DNA of 32,968 nucleotides from Blastococcus sp. MG754426 (GCF_021699055.1 NZ_SSXC01000048.1:1-32968); one strand, 5' to 3'; shown: positions 22,013-29,992, numbered from the stretch's first letter. Program-made: numbers and translations. The notes: a model not told the origin generated them from the letters alone.

Positions 22013-22407
22013 CCATCGTGGTCGACGCCTCGACCGTCGTCGCCGCGCTGGTCGACGGCGGACGGGATGGCTCGTGGGCGCGCGGAGGGCTGCGGAACGA
22101 GGACCTCGCGGCGCCGCACCACCTGTATGTCGAGGTGTCGAACGTCCTCCGGCGAGCCGTCCTCGCCGGCCGACTCGGCGCGGACGTGGGCGCGCTGGCG
22201 CACCGCGACCTCGTCGAGCTGCCGGTAGCCAGCTTCCCGTTCGAGCCGCTGGCCGACCGTGTCTGGGAACTGCACCCTGGGGTCACCGCGTACGACGCCG
22301 CTTACGTGGCGCTGGCCGAGGCACTCGACGCGCCGCTGTGGACCCTCGACCGGCGCCTCGCCGCCGCGCCTGGTCCGCGGTGCTCTTTCCAACTGCCCCA
22401 GCCGTGA
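22009..22407 (+). CDS. vapC: VapC-type PIN-domain ribonuclease toxin
   Basis: This 132-residue PIN protein has the four acidic residues in order: D6 (MTIVVDAS), E42 (YVEVSNVLRR), D96 (AYDAAYVALAE) and D114 (LDRRLA). They bind Mg2+ or Mn2+, and the family cuts tRNA or rRNA at specific sites; the target here cannot be deduced. The GTG at 22009 overlaps the antitoxin stop, which is usual for vapBC. The gene is complete with no broken motif. It lies just upstream of a decayed NUDIX fragment, so it stands in a partly degraded neighbourhood. Confidence 0.9.
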   Translation: MTIVVDASTVVAALVDGGRDGSWARGGLRNEDLAAPHHLYVEVSNVLRRAVLAGRLGADVGALAHRDLVELPVASFPFEPLADRVWELHPGVTAYDAAYVALAEALDAPLWTLDRRLAAAPGPRCSFQLPQP

Positions 22408-22494
22408 CGAGAGCCGGCTGACCACGGTGATGCGGCCACGGACAGCTGGTACGTCTCCGGAAGCTCGGGGCGCCTCGCTGCGGGCATCACAGCC

Positions 22495-22660
22495 ATGGCC
22501 GCGGGCGGAGGGAACTCGTCGAGCGATACCTGCGTGGTGAGCCGAAGTCGTCGAGCCCGACCCGGGCCGACGGTCGACCTGCTCCGGCGCCGTCCCCCGA
22601 CGGCCTTCGCTCCGGGCATGTGCGCCTTCCGGGCGGCTCGGTCCACTCCCGGGGAGTTTC
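22495..22660 (+). pseudogene. Decayed 5' fragment of a NUDT19-like NUDIX hydrolase gene
   Basis: The fragment starts with ATG and is clearly homologous at base level to the 5' end of the intact gene at 26583-27467. In one frame it reads RELVERYLRGE, against TELVARYLRGE there; after an internal loss of roughly 40-50 bases another frame reads DLLRRRPPTAFAPGM, against YLLRRRPTMAFAPGM; and GGCTCGGTC follows. The alignment ends soon after that, before any Nudix box. The frame change and missing body show it cannot be functional. It may be a remnant of a duplication or of a replaced gene. Confidence 0.78.
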
Positions 22661-22746
22661 GCGCCTGTGCGCGGGCTCCGTCGTGGGTCTGGCCCACCGT
22701 GCCGATAGACAGAGGGCAGGACGTCACCGAGTCAGGAAGCTCCTCG

Positions 22747-23919
22747 TTGCCAAGGACCACCGCACCGCGGCCCCGACCCCGGCCGACGACCGGGCGCGGG
22801 GCCGCGACGTGTCCCCGACCCAAGAAGAGTTCCGGTGCGCGAACAGCGGCGGCCAAGAAGGCGGCGGGAGGTCGTCGCCGTTCCGGGCCCCGCCGCGGCC
22901 GGCTCGTTCTGCTCGCGGTGCTCGTGGTCGCCGGCCTCGTCGTCTGGCCAGTGGTCAAGCCGCGCGTGGCGGCCCTGCCGTTCCTCGACTCGGTGTTCGC
23001 CGGCACGTCGTCGTCCGGACCCACCTGGCCGCTGACCGGCGTCCCGGCCGACACCGTTACCGACCGCCCGGCGCTCGCCGTGAAGATCGAGAACTCCGCC
23101 GCCGCCCGCCCGCAGACCGGGCTCAACGCGGCGGACATGGTGTGGGAGCAGGTCGTCGAGGGCGGGATCACCCGGTTCGTCGCCGTCTACCACTCCACCC
23201 TCCCGCCCGAGATCGGCCCCGTGCGGTCGATCCGGCCGATGGACGCCGCGATCGCCGCCCCGCTCGGCGGGCTGCTGGCGTTCTCCGGCGGCGTGCCGCC
23301 CTACATCGCCGCCGCCGAGAACGCCGGCCTGCAGGTGCTCCGCCAGGACTCCGGCGCCGACGGCTTCTTCCGGACGACGGCCCGCTCGGCTCCGCACAAC
23401 GTCCACGCGACGCCGCAGACCCTCCTCGACCAGGCCGACGCCGACCACCGCTCCTCACCCGGCGAGCAGTTCGACCACGCCGCACCGGGGGAGCAGCCCA
23501 CCGCCGTCGCCGCGGGCCGGCCGACCACCACGCTGGACCTCGCGCTGTCGGGCATCAGCATCCCCCGCTGGACCTGGAGCGCCACCGACGGCCGGTGGCT
23601 CCGCGCCGAGGGCAGCACCCCGGCGATCCAGGCGGACGGCGCGCGGATCGGTGCCGCCAACGTCGTCGTCCTGCGCGTCGACGTCGTCCAGACCGAGGCC
23701 CGCGACCCGGCCGGCAACCCCGTCCCGGAGACGGTCCTGACCGGCACCGGGCGGGCTCTCGTCGCCTCCGGCGGGCACACCGCCGAGGCGACCTGGTCCA
23801 AGCCGGGCGTCGGCGACCGGGTGGAGCTGACCGACGCCGACGGCGACCCCGTGATCCTGGCGCCCGGGACCACCTGGGTCGAGCTGGTTCCCATCTCCGG
23901 CGCGGTCGCCACCGGCTGA
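22747..23919 (+). CDS. DUF3048 (YerB-like) membrane-anchored protein
   Basis: This 390-residue protein has a strongly basic cytoplasmic start (PRTTAPRPRPRP, then RPKKSSGARTAAAKKAAGG), one transmembrane helix (LVLLAVLVVAGLVVWPVV) and an external DUF3048 domain. The domain shows WPLTGVPAD, RPALAVKIENSAAARPQTGLNAADMVWEQVVEGGITRFVAVYHS, PEIGPVRSIRPMD and the C-terminal VVLRVDVV and GTTWVELVP. Function in the family is unknown; membership of the cell envelope is inferred. I choose TTG at 22747 because AGGAAG sits about seven bases upstream and basic sequence typical of the family follows at once. The frame is open further left through the NUDIX remnant, but that part is not conserved. GTG 22699 is the alternative. 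Confidence 0.82.
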   Translation: MPRTTAPRPRPRPTTGRGAATCPRPKKSSGARTAAAKKAAGGRRRSGPRRGRLVLLAVLVVAGLVVWPVVKPRVAALPFLDSVFAGTSSSGPTWPLTGVPADTVTDRPALAVKIENSAAARPQTGLNAADMVWEQVVEGGITRFVAVYHSTLPPEIGPVRSIRPMDAAIAAPLGGLLAFSGGVPPYIAAAENAGLQVLRQDSGADGFFRTTARSAPHNVHATPQTLLDQADADHRSSPGEQFDHAAPGEQPTAVAAGRPTTTLDLALSGISIPRWTWSATDGRWLRAEGSTPAIQADGARIGAANVVVLRVDVVQTEARDPAGNPVPETVLTGTGRALVASGGHTAEATWSKPGVGDRVELTDADGDPVILAPGTTWVELVPISGAVATG

Positions 23920-23937
23920 GCGGGCAGCCGGAAGGGG

Positions 23938-24978
23938 TCAGTCCCCGGGGACGACGACGGCGCGGCCGCGGATCGTGCCCTCGTGCAGCTTCCGGTAGGC
24001 CTCGGGCGCCTGGTCGAGCGTGTACCGCTCCACCTCGACGTGGATCGCACCCGCCCGCGCCAGGTCGAGCACCTCCATCAGCTCGGACCGCCGGCCCCAG
24101 TACGGCGCTCGCACCGAGGCGCCCATCGGCGTCGAGAAGAAGCCGGTCGGCAGCAGCCCGCCACCGATGCCGACGATCTGGACGACGCCGTCGAGCGCGA
24201 CCGACTGCCGGGCGATCTCCAGCGTCGGCGGCGCCCCGACCATGTCGAACACCACCTGCGCGCCCACCCCGCGGGTCAGCGCCCGGATCTCCGCGACGGC
24301 GGAGTAATCGGACTGCAGCACGTGGTGCGCACCCACCTCGCGGGCGAGCTCCAGCTTCTGCTGGCTGATGTCCAGCGCGATCACCGTGGCGCCGGTGACC
24401 GCCCGCAGGATCTGGATGCCCACGTGCCCCAGGCCGCCGGCGCCGATCACCACGGCGGTGCTCCCGGCGGGCAGCGCACCCAGCGACGAGACGATCGCGT
24501 GGTACGGCGTCAGCCCGGCGTCGGTCAGCGACACCGTGGCCACCGGGTCGAGGTCGCCGAGCGGGACCAGGTGCCGGACGTCGTCGACGAGCATGTACTC
24601 GGCCAGTGCGCCGGGGGAGCCCAGCCCGGGCGGCTGGATGCCCAGCCCGGCCGCCCGCGGGCAGTAGTTCTCCGCGCCGCGCGCGCAGGCGTGGCACAGC
24701 CCGCAGCCCCACGGCCCGTACACCGCCACCGGCTCGCCGACCTCCACGCCGGTCACCCCGGAACCCAGCGCGTCGACGACGCCGGCGCCCTCGTGCCCGA
24801 GCGTCAGCGGCAGCCCGTAGACGTACTGCTCTTCCGGCAGGCCCATGACGAACGCGTCCGAGTGGCACAGCCCCGCGGCGGTGACCCGCAGCCGGACCTG
24901 CCCCGGGCCGGGCTCCGGCGTCGGGACCTCGACCACCTCGGGTTCGCCGCCGATGGTCCGGTACTGCACCGCGCGCAT
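23938..24978 (-). CDS. Zinc-dependent alcohol dehydrogenase (MDR, ADH-A-like)
   Basis: This 346-residue medium-chain dehydrogenase has the catalytic zinc ligands C38 in GLCHSD and H62-E63 in LGHEGAG. The structural zinc set is C92, C95, C98 and C106 in GCGLCHACARGAENYC. The TDAGLTPYHA segment provides the third ligand region, and the Rossmann GAGGLGHVG is followed by ALDIS; the acidic D at the end of the second strand points to NAD rather than NADP. Length and pattern match secondary-alcohol enzymes such as Rhodococcus ADH-A. It should oxidise or reduce alcohols or ketones in the cytosol. ATG at 24978 gives MRAVQY, the usual start. The gene stands alone, convergent with the DUF3048 gene. Confidence 0.92.
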   Translation of the reverse strand: MRAVQYRTIGGEPEVVEVPTPEPGPGQVRLRVTAAGLCHSDAFVMGLPEEQYVYGLPLTLGHEGAGVVDALGSGVTGVEVGEPVAVYGPWGCGLCHACARGAENYCPRAAGLGIQPPGLGSPGALAEYMLVDDVRHLVPLGDLDPVATVSLTDAGLTPYHAIVSSLGALPAGSTAVVIGAGGLGHVGIQILRAVTGATVIALDISQQKLELAREVGAHHVLQSDYSAVAEIRALTRGVGAQVVFDMVGAPPTLEIARQSVALDGVVQIVGIGGGLLPTGFFSTPMGASVRAPYWGRRSELMEVLDLARAGAIHVEVERYTLDQAPEAYRKLHEGTIRGRAVVVPGD

Positions 24979-25090
24979 GCCTGCTCCTCCGTGCCGGGGA
25001 CGTCGTCCCCCGGACGCTAGGGCGGAACCGCGGTGGGCGGCAGGTCGTCGTGTCCCGCGGTCAGGGGCGGAAGTCCCTGGTCTGACGAGC

Positions 25091-25825
25091 TCAGGCGCAG
25101 AGCAGGTCGAGCGCCACCTGCCCGTCACGGCTGGCCTCGTCGGGGAGGAGCAGCCAGGGCGCCGCCGTCGGGTCCGCGAGGTGCCGCTGCAGGTGCAGCA
25201 GCCGTTTGCGGTCGCTCCCCGAGGAGGCGCGCTCCTCGAACGGGTCGACGCACGCGAGCAGCACGGCCGCGTCGGCCAGGTGCCGGTCACGATCCCGGCC
25301 GTCGGTGCGGTGCGCCGCGGCCTTGAGGACCAGCGCCCCGAAGACGTCGGGCACGCTGATCGTCGTCGTCCCCGTGCCGGTGATGCGCAGCTCGGCCAGC
25401 ACCGTCCGTCGCAGCGCCTGCGTGCCGCCCGCCACCCGCACCAGGTCGTAGCCGCGGAAGCGCGGCAGCGCCCTGGGCGGCACGTGGTCGGCCGCGACGA
25501 CGTCGACGACGGCGCCGTCCCGGACGAACCGGTGCGCGGTGCCCGCACGGGGGTCCATGCTCGGCGCCAGCCGGTACCCGAGCTCCCCGAGCGAGCGCGC
25601 CACCTGGGCCGGGCGGCCGCGCCCGTTCTCCACGTGCAGCAGGACGTCGACGTCGTCGGTCGGCCGCACCACCGGCAGCCCCGCGACCGCGGCGTGCAGC
25701 TGCACCATCAACCCGCCGATCAGTGTCCAGGCGTCGGCCGGCACCACCTCGGCCAGCTCCGCCACGTCCGGCCACGGCCGGGCCCACCCGCCCGCCGGCG
25801 TCGGCGGCCGCAGCACCTCAGGCAT
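25091..25825 (-). CDS. AbiEii-like nucleotidyltransferase toxin
   Basis: This 244-residue protein has the polymerase-beta-like nucleotidyltransferase signature: GG at 37-38 in WTLIGGLMVQLH and the metal-binding TDDVDVLL (D58, D60), then VVDVVAADHV supplying a later acidic residue. FGALVLKAAAHRTDGRDRDRHLADAAVLLAC further down is the conserved Lys/helix block of AbiEii and MenT-type toxins. Such toxins attach nucleotides to tRNA or another target. The partner is the HTH gene immediately upstream, which ends eight bases before this ATG. GAGGTG at the end of that gene serves as its ribosome site. Pairing and order (regulator first, nucleotidyltransferase second) match type IV toxin-antitoxin loci. 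Confidence 0.75.
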   Translation of the reverse strand: MPEVLRPPTPAGGWARPWPDVAELAEVVPADAWTLIGGLMVQLHAAVAGLPVVRPTDDVDVLLHVENGRGRPAQVARSLGELGYRLAPSMDPRAGTAHRFVRDGAVVDVVAADHVPPRALPRFRGYDLVRVAGGTQALRRTVLAELRITGTGTTTISVPDVFGALVLKAAAHRTDGRDRDRHLADAAVLLACVDPFEERASSGSDRKRLLHLQRHLADPTAAPWLLLPDEASRDGQVALDLLCA

Positions 25826-25833
25826 GCAGCACC

Positions 25834-26502
25834 TCAGCCACGCAGCTGCCCGAGCGCGCGGTCGAGGATGCGGTGGCCGGCCGACCGCTCCCGGGGGTCG
25901 GTGGAGGCGGCCAGGTCCAGCCCGGCCAGCACCTGCCGCCGTCCGCGCGCCAGCTCCTCGACGACGTCCATCGGCATGCCCGTCACCCGGAGCGTGACGC
26001 CGCCCGTCGGATCGGCGTCCAGCCGGTAGCGCCGCACGAGACCGCCGGCGACGGACTCGGCGACGTACCCGTCGCACCGGTCCGGCGCCGCGCTCAACCC
26101 GCCGATGCCCCCGGCAGCCCCCGAGGCGACCACCTCGCGGGTCAGCCGGCCGAGCGCCCGCGGGTGGGCCCGGTAGCGGTGCACCGACGCCCGGTTGCGG
26201 GTCCGCGCGGAGAGTTCGTCGGCGGCCGAGCCAGCGAGCGCCGACCGGAGCCGCGACCGCTGCGCCTGCCCGAGCCACCCGGCCGGCCGCCCCTCCAGCA
26301 GCGCCACGGCGGCCCAGGCCGTCGGCTCCTCCCAGGCGCGCACCCGGCTGCCCCGCCGCTGCGCCACCCACTGGGCCACGGAGTCCGCGTCGACGCGGTC
26401 GGGGCCGATCGCCAGCAGGTCGCCCCCGGAGACAAGGCGCTGCACGTGCCGGACGGAGACGCCCATCCGGTCGGCGGCCTGCTCGGTGGTCATCAGGGGC
26501 AT
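25834..26502 (-). CDS. HTH antitoxin/regulator partner of the AbiEii-like toxin
   Basis: This 222-residue protein has an excisionase/MerR-type helix-turn-helix at the start: MTTEQAADRMGVSVRHVQRLVSGGDLLAIGPDRVDADSVAQWVAQR (about residues 4-50). The rest is helical with a region of basic segments (RAHPRALGRLTREVVASG) and a small beta part (ADPTGGVTLRVTGMPMDVVEELARG). It is not sequence-like AbiEi but occupies the same position and has the same HTH-first layout, so I take it as the antitoxin and autorepressor. ATG 26502 or 26493 could be the start; both lie right after a candidate promoter with an inverted repeat. The next gene downstream is the nucleotidyltransferase. Confidence 0.7.
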   Translation of the reverse strand: MPLMTTEQAADRMGVSVRHVQRLVSGGDLLAIGPDRVDADSVAQWVAQRRGSRVRAWEEPTAWAAVALLEGRPAGWLGQAQRSRLRSALAGSAADELSARTRNRASVHRYRAHPRALGRLTREVVASGAAGGIGGLSAAPDRCDGYVAESVAGGLVRRYRLDADPTGGVTLRVTGMPMDVVEELARGRRQVLAGLDLAASTDPRERSAGHRILDRALGQLRG

Positions 26503-26508
26503 ACGGAC

Positions 26509-26537
26509 AATGTCGTCAGAACGACGCTATCGGTCAA
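26509..26537 (-). promoter_or_regulatory. Candidate promoter with 14-bp operator for the HTH/AbiEii-like pair
   Basis: On the minus strand TTGACC (26532-26537) and GACATT (26509-26514) lie 17 bases apart; the -35 is good, the -10 weak. In the spacer, overlapping the -10, GTCGT-tctg-ACGAC (26512-26525) is a perfect inverted repeat, well placed for repression by the HTH protein. Confidence 0.5.
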
Positions 26538-26582
26538 GCGGAAACGCGGGGCACGGGCGGTCACCGGTGATCCGATGCGAGC

Positions 26583-27467
26583 ATGAGCTCCATGGCGGCC
26601 GACCGGACGGAGCTCGTCGCGCGCTACCTGCGCGGGGAGACTGACGTCGTCGCGGCCCGCGACGCCGCCAGCGTCGTCCTGCTCCGCGACGGGGCGACCG
26701 GCCCGGAGGTCTACCTGCTGCGGCGCCGCCCGACCATGGCCTTCGCCCCGGGCATGCACGTCTACCCGGGCGGCTCGGTCGACCCGCGCGACCGCGAGGC
26801 CGCCGACCACTGGGCCGGCCCACCGCCGGCCGAGTGGGCCGCGGCCTTCTCCTGCGCCCCCGGGCTGGCGACCGCGCTCGTCGCGGCGGCGGTCCGCGAG
26901 ACGTTCGAGGAGTCCGGCGTCCTGCTCGCCGCGCACCGGGACGGCACCCCGGTCACCGACACCACCGGCGACGACTGGGAGCGCGACCGGCTGGCCCTCA
27001 TCGAGGGCACGCTGGCGCTCAGCGACTTCCTGGCCGCGCGATCGCTGCTGCTGCGCGCCGACCTGCTCCGCCCCTGGGCGCACTGGATCACGCCGGAGTG
27101 GTCGGCCCGCCGGTTCGACACCCGGTTCTTCCTCGCCGCGCTCCCGGCCGGTCAGCGCACCCGCGACGTCGGCGGCGAGGCCGACCGCGTGACCTGGCTG
27201 CCGGTCGCCGAGGCGTTCGCGAGCTTCCGCGACGGGTCGCTCACGATGATGAACGCGACCGCCTCGAGCCTCCGTGACCTCTCCGCCCACCCGGACGTGG
27301 CGTCCGCCATGGCGGCGCCGCGGCGCATCCGGCCGGTCATGACCCGTCCGGTGCTCGCCGGCGGCCGGGTCGAGTACGTCTACGACGGCGACGACGGCCC
27401 GGCCCCGCTCTCCGCGCTGGTCGAGCCGTTCGGGGCGCGGGACATCGACCCGACCGCCATCAGCTGA
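26583..27467 (+). CDS. NUDIX hydrolase, NUDT19-like
   Basis: This 294-residue protein begins with ELVARYLRGETDVV, then DAASVVLLRDGATGPEVYLLRRRPTMAFAPGMHVYPGGSVDPRD, the start of a Nudix fold. The Nudix box appears after a long insertion: ALVAAAVRETFEESGVLL carries the REUxEExGU core. A long insert between the GG-containing strand and the box, plus WITPEWSARRFDTRFFLAALP, is typical of NUDT19-type enzymes that cleave CoA or related diphosphates. The substrate is inferred, not shown. ATG 26583 is used; ATG 26592 is possible. It is divergent from the HTH antitoxin with only 80 bases between. A decayed copy of its 5' end lies 4 kb to the left. Confidence 0.85.
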   Translation: MSSMAADRTELVARYLRGETDVVAARDAASVVLLRDGATGPEVYLLRRRPTMAFAPGMHVYPGGSVDPRDREAADHWAGPPPAEWAAAFSCAPGLATALVAAAVRETFEESGVLLAAHRDGTPVTDTTGDDWERDRLALIEGTLALSDFLAARSLLLRADLLRPWAHWITPEWSARRFDTRFFLAALPAGQRTRDVGGEADRVTWLPVAEAFASFRDGSLTMMNATASSLRDLSAHPDVASAMAAPRRIRPVMTRPVLAGGRVEYVYDGDDGPAPLSALVEPFGARDIDPTAIS

Positions 27468-27495
27468 CCCGGCGCACAACCGGGCGCCCCCACGC

Positions 27496-27545
27496 GGCCT
27501 TTTGTGCACAGAGCGCACCGCGGGGCGTTATGTGCACAAAAGGCC
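27496..27545. repeat. Long perfect inverted repeat between convergent genes, likely bidirectional terminator
   Basis: The 15-base arms GGCCTTTTGTGCACA (27496-27510) and its exact complement (27531-27545) flank a 20-base loop. Each arm contains the palindrome TGTGCACA. The arms begin right after the NUDIX gene and end one base from the stop of the convergent membrane gene. Bidirectional termination is probable; a dispersed repeat is an alternative. Confidence 0.75.
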
Positions 27546-27546
27546 C

Positions 27547-28182
27547 TCAGGCGGAGACGTCCTCGTGGGTGTTCACCCCGGGGATCCGCCGCACCGACCC
27601 CCAGCCGAACCGCGCCCACACCACCAGCAGCCCGGCCCCGACCAGGGAGCCCAGCGAGTCGCGCACCAGGTCGCCGTTGGTGTCGTCGTTGTCGATCGAC
27701 AGGTCCGTGCCCAGCCACGCGTCGGAGCGCCACTCGTACACCTCCCACAGCGCGCCGATCGAGATGCCCAGCGCGGCGGTGACGACGGCGATCCCGATGT
27801 AGTGCGGCAGGTGCGTCTCGTCGCGCGGGTCGGGCACCACCTCGGCCCGCGCCAGCGCGATGTAGACCACCGGCGCGGTGAGCATGGGCAGCGTGAAGTG
27901 CACCAGGTCGTCGAAGGCCAGCCACTCGTCGTAGAGCCCGAGCACCTCGCCGAACCCCTGCAGCGCCATCGCCACGGTCAGCGACAGGTCGTAGGGCCGC
28001 GGCAGGTTCAGCAGCCGCGCGACCAGCGTGATGCCGAAGAAGAACGCCAGCAGCGCCGCCGCACCCCAGTCGCCGGCCACCGCGTGGACGACGGCCCCGC
28101 CCAGGATCACCAGCCGCAGGACGTCGATGCCGTCCCGGATCACCGGCGTCCAGTCGCCCAGCAGCAGGGTGCGCGTGTCCAC
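27547..28182 (-). CDS. DUF2238 (YjdF-like) integral membrane protein
   Basis: This 211-residue protein has several hydrophobic segments: LRLVILGGAVVHAVAG, AALLAFFFGITLVARLL, a pair around LPMLTAPVVYIALA and IGIAVVTAALGISIGAL, and SLGSLVGAGLLVVWA. The conserved acidic motifs lie at membrane edges: YDEWLAFDDLVHF and ALWEVYEWRSDAWLGTDLSIDNDDTNGDLVRD. I associate this WE-x-YEW plus DT-xx-D pattern with the DUF2238/YjdF family, whose function is unknown. ATG at 28182 gives MDTRTLLLGDWTPVI. It is convergent with the NUDIX gene and separated from it by the long inverted repeat. A divergent arrangement with the response-regulator fusion places a promoter region in the 114 bases to its right. Confidence 0.8.
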   Translation of the reverse strand: MDTRTLLLGDWTPVIRDGIDVLRLVILGGAVVHAVAGDWGAAALLAFFFGITLVARLLNLPRPYDLSLTVAMALQGFGEVLGLYDEWLAFDDLVHFTLPMLTAPVVYIALARAEVVPDPRDETHLPHYIGIAVVTAALGISIGALWEVYEWRSDAWLGTDLSIDNDDTNGDLVRDSLGSLVGAGLLVVWARFGWGSVRRIPGVNTHEDVSA

Positions 28183-28296
28183 CGGGGTGACCTACCACGG
28201 GCTCGCCGGGACAACCCACCGCCGGACCCTGGTGCATCGCGGAGACCGGGCCTACCGTTTCGGCAGCGGGGGCCGTCCGACGCCACCGGAGATCCC

Positions 28297-29952
28297 ATGC
28301 CCGTCCCGCTGATCCTCGCCGTCGACGACGATCCCGCCCGGCTCGCGACCGTGGAGCGGGAGCTGCGCACCCGGTACGAGCCCGACTACCGGGTCTCCTG
28401 CCTGCGCACCCCGGCTGCCGCGCTCGCCGCCCTCGAGCAGCTCGCCGCCGACGGGGAGGACGTCGCCCTGGTCCTCGCCGCCGACGAGCTCGCGGGCGCC
28501 CCGGGCGCGGACCTCCTCGGCGAGGTGCCCGGGCTGTTCCGGCACGCCCAGCGCGCCCTGCTCGTCGACTGGGCCAGCGTCGGGGTGGCCGAGGCCGGCG
28601 ACGCGATCTTCGAGGCGATCGCCGGCGGCCGGATCGACCACTACGTCGTCCGGCCCGCCCCGCCGCCCGACGAGCAGTTCCACCAGGCGCTGTCGACGTT
28701 CCTCCTCGCCTGGGCGGAGGAGCGCCGCCGCGCCCCGCACACCATCGACGTGGTGGGGGAGTCGTGGTCGGGCCGGGCGTTCGAGCTGCGCGAGGTGCTC
28801 GGCCGCTGCGCCATGCCGCACCGCTTCTGCCTGGCCGGGTCCGACCAGGGCCGCGCCCTCCTCGGCGACGCGCCCGCGCGCAAGCTCCCGGTCCTCGTCA
28901 TGCCCACCGGCGCCGTCATGGAGGACCCGAGCGACGTCGAGATCGCCCGCTCCGCCGGCACCGTCATCGAGCCGACCGGGGAGCACTACGACCTGGTGAT
29001 CGTCGGCTGCGGGCCGGCCGGCCTCTCCGCCGGTGTGTACGGCGCCTCGGAGGGGCTGCGCACCGTGGTCATCGACTCGGGCAGCATCGGCGGCCAGGCG
29101 ACGTCGAGCTCCTCGATCCGCAACTACCTCGGCTTCCCGCGGGGCGTCACCGGGGCCGACCTCGCCCGCCGCGCCTACCAGCAGGCGTGGGTGTTCGGCG
29201 CCCGGTTCGCCTTCATGCAGCAGGTCACCGACCTCACCGCGGACGGCGAGGGCGTCGTCGTCCGGCTGCACACCGGCGGGGTGGTCGTCGCCGGGGCCGT
29301 CGTCCTGGCGACCGGTGCCGCCTACCGCCGGCTCGACGTCCCGTCGCTGGAGGCGCTGCACGGCGCGGGCGTCTTCTACGGCGCCGCCGCCTCGGAGGCG
29401 CCGCTGGTCGCCGGCAGGGAGGTGTTCATCGTCGGCGGCGCCAACTCCGCCGGGCAGGCCGCGATCCACCTCGCCGGCTGGGCCGACCGGGTCACCCTCG
29501 TCGTCCGCGCGGGCAGCCTCGAGGCGGGCATGTCGCACTACCTCGTCCACCAGGTCGAGGAGACGGCGAACATCGAGGTGCGCACCGGCACCGAGGTCGT
29601 CGACGGCGGGGGTGAGGGCTGGCTGGACCACCTCGTCCTGCGCGACCGGGCGACCGGCGCCGAGGAGAAGGTGGACGCCTACGCGCTGTTCCTCATGATC
29701 GGCGCCCAGCCGCACACCGCGTGGCTGCCGCCGGACCTCGAGCGGGACCCGGCCGGCTTCGTCGTCACCGGCACGGAGCTGAGCGAGGCCGGCGTCGACG
29801 CCCTCGGCCGGCGCCCCCTGCCGCTGGAGACGAGCATCCCCGGCGTGCTCGCGGCCGGCGACGTCCGGCACGGGTCGGTGAAGCGGGTCGCCTCCGCCGT
29901 CGGCGAGGGCGGGATCGCCATCCAGTACGTGCACCGCCTGCTCAAGGTCTGA
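28297..29952 (+). CDS. Response-regulator/thioredoxin-reductase-like fusion without redox CxxC
   Basis: This is a 551-residue fusion. Residues 1 to about 140 form a receiver-like domain (LAVDDDPARL at 8-17; D63 in LVLAADEL at the usual phospho-acceptor place). Residues 150-225 (HTIDVVGESWSGRAFELREVLGRC, then LPVLVMPTGAVMEDP) look like a thioredoxin/glutaredoxin-type fold. From 231 on is the FAD domain (DLVIVGCGPAGLSAG), SSSSIRNYLGFP, and an NADPH-binding FIVGGANSAGQAA (about 377-389). Where thioredoxin reductases have the CxxC, this protein has YGAAASEA (361-368), so it cannot do disulfide exchange there. Hence a flavin-based sensor or a reductase with a different acceptor is more likely. ATG 28297 has GGAG six bases upstream. 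It is a known type of actinobacterial fusion; its partner is unknown. Confidence 0.88.
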   Translation: MPVPLILAVDDDPARLATVERELRTRYEPDYRVSCLRTPAAALAALEQLAADGEDVALVLAADELAGAPGADLLGEVPGLFRHAQRALLVDWASVGVAEAGDAIFEAIAGGRIDHYVVRPAPPPDEQFHQALSTFLLAWAEERRRAPHTIDVVGESWSGRAFELREVLGRCAMPHRFCLAGSDQGRALLGDAPARKLPVLVMPTGAVMEDPSDVEIARSAGTVIEPTGEHYDLVIVGCGPAGLSAGVYGASEGLRTVVIDSGSIGGQATSSSSIRNYLGFPRGVTGADLARRAYQQAWVFGARFAFMQQVTDLTADGEGVVVRLHTGGVVVAGAVVLATGAAYRRLDVPSLEALHGAGVFYGAAASEAPLVAGREVFIVGGANSAGQAAIHLAGWADRVTLVVRAGSLEAGMSHYLVHQVEETANIEVRTGTEVVDGGGEGWLDHLVLRDRATGAEEKVDAYALFLMIGAQPHTAWLPPDLERDPAGFVVTGTELSEAGVDALGRRPLPLETSIPGVLAAGDVRHGSVKRVASAVGEGGIAIQYVHRLLKV

Positions 29953-29978
29953 CCCGAGGGGCTGTCGGCGCCCCTGGC

Positions 29979-29984
29979 TAGGGT
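29979..29984 (+). promoter_or_regulatory. Candidate -10 element for a leaderless hydrolase mRNA
   Basis: TAGGGT lies eight bases before the GTG at 29993, matching the TANNNT motif that in actinobacteria often puts the transcription start at the start codon. No clear ribosome site is present, which agrees. Confidence 0.45.
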
Positions 29985-29992
29985 CGGCGACC

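Noticed and set aside
22620-24368. Plus-strand open frame of 582 codons overlapping the DUF3048 and alcohol dehydrogenase genes
   Set aside because: Arg/Pro-rich shadow sequence running through two well-supported genes on opposite strands.
28252-29934. Minus-strand open frame of 560 codons opposite the response-regulator fusion
   Set aside because: Antisense shadow; the plus strand has full FAD and NADPH motifs and a ribosome site.
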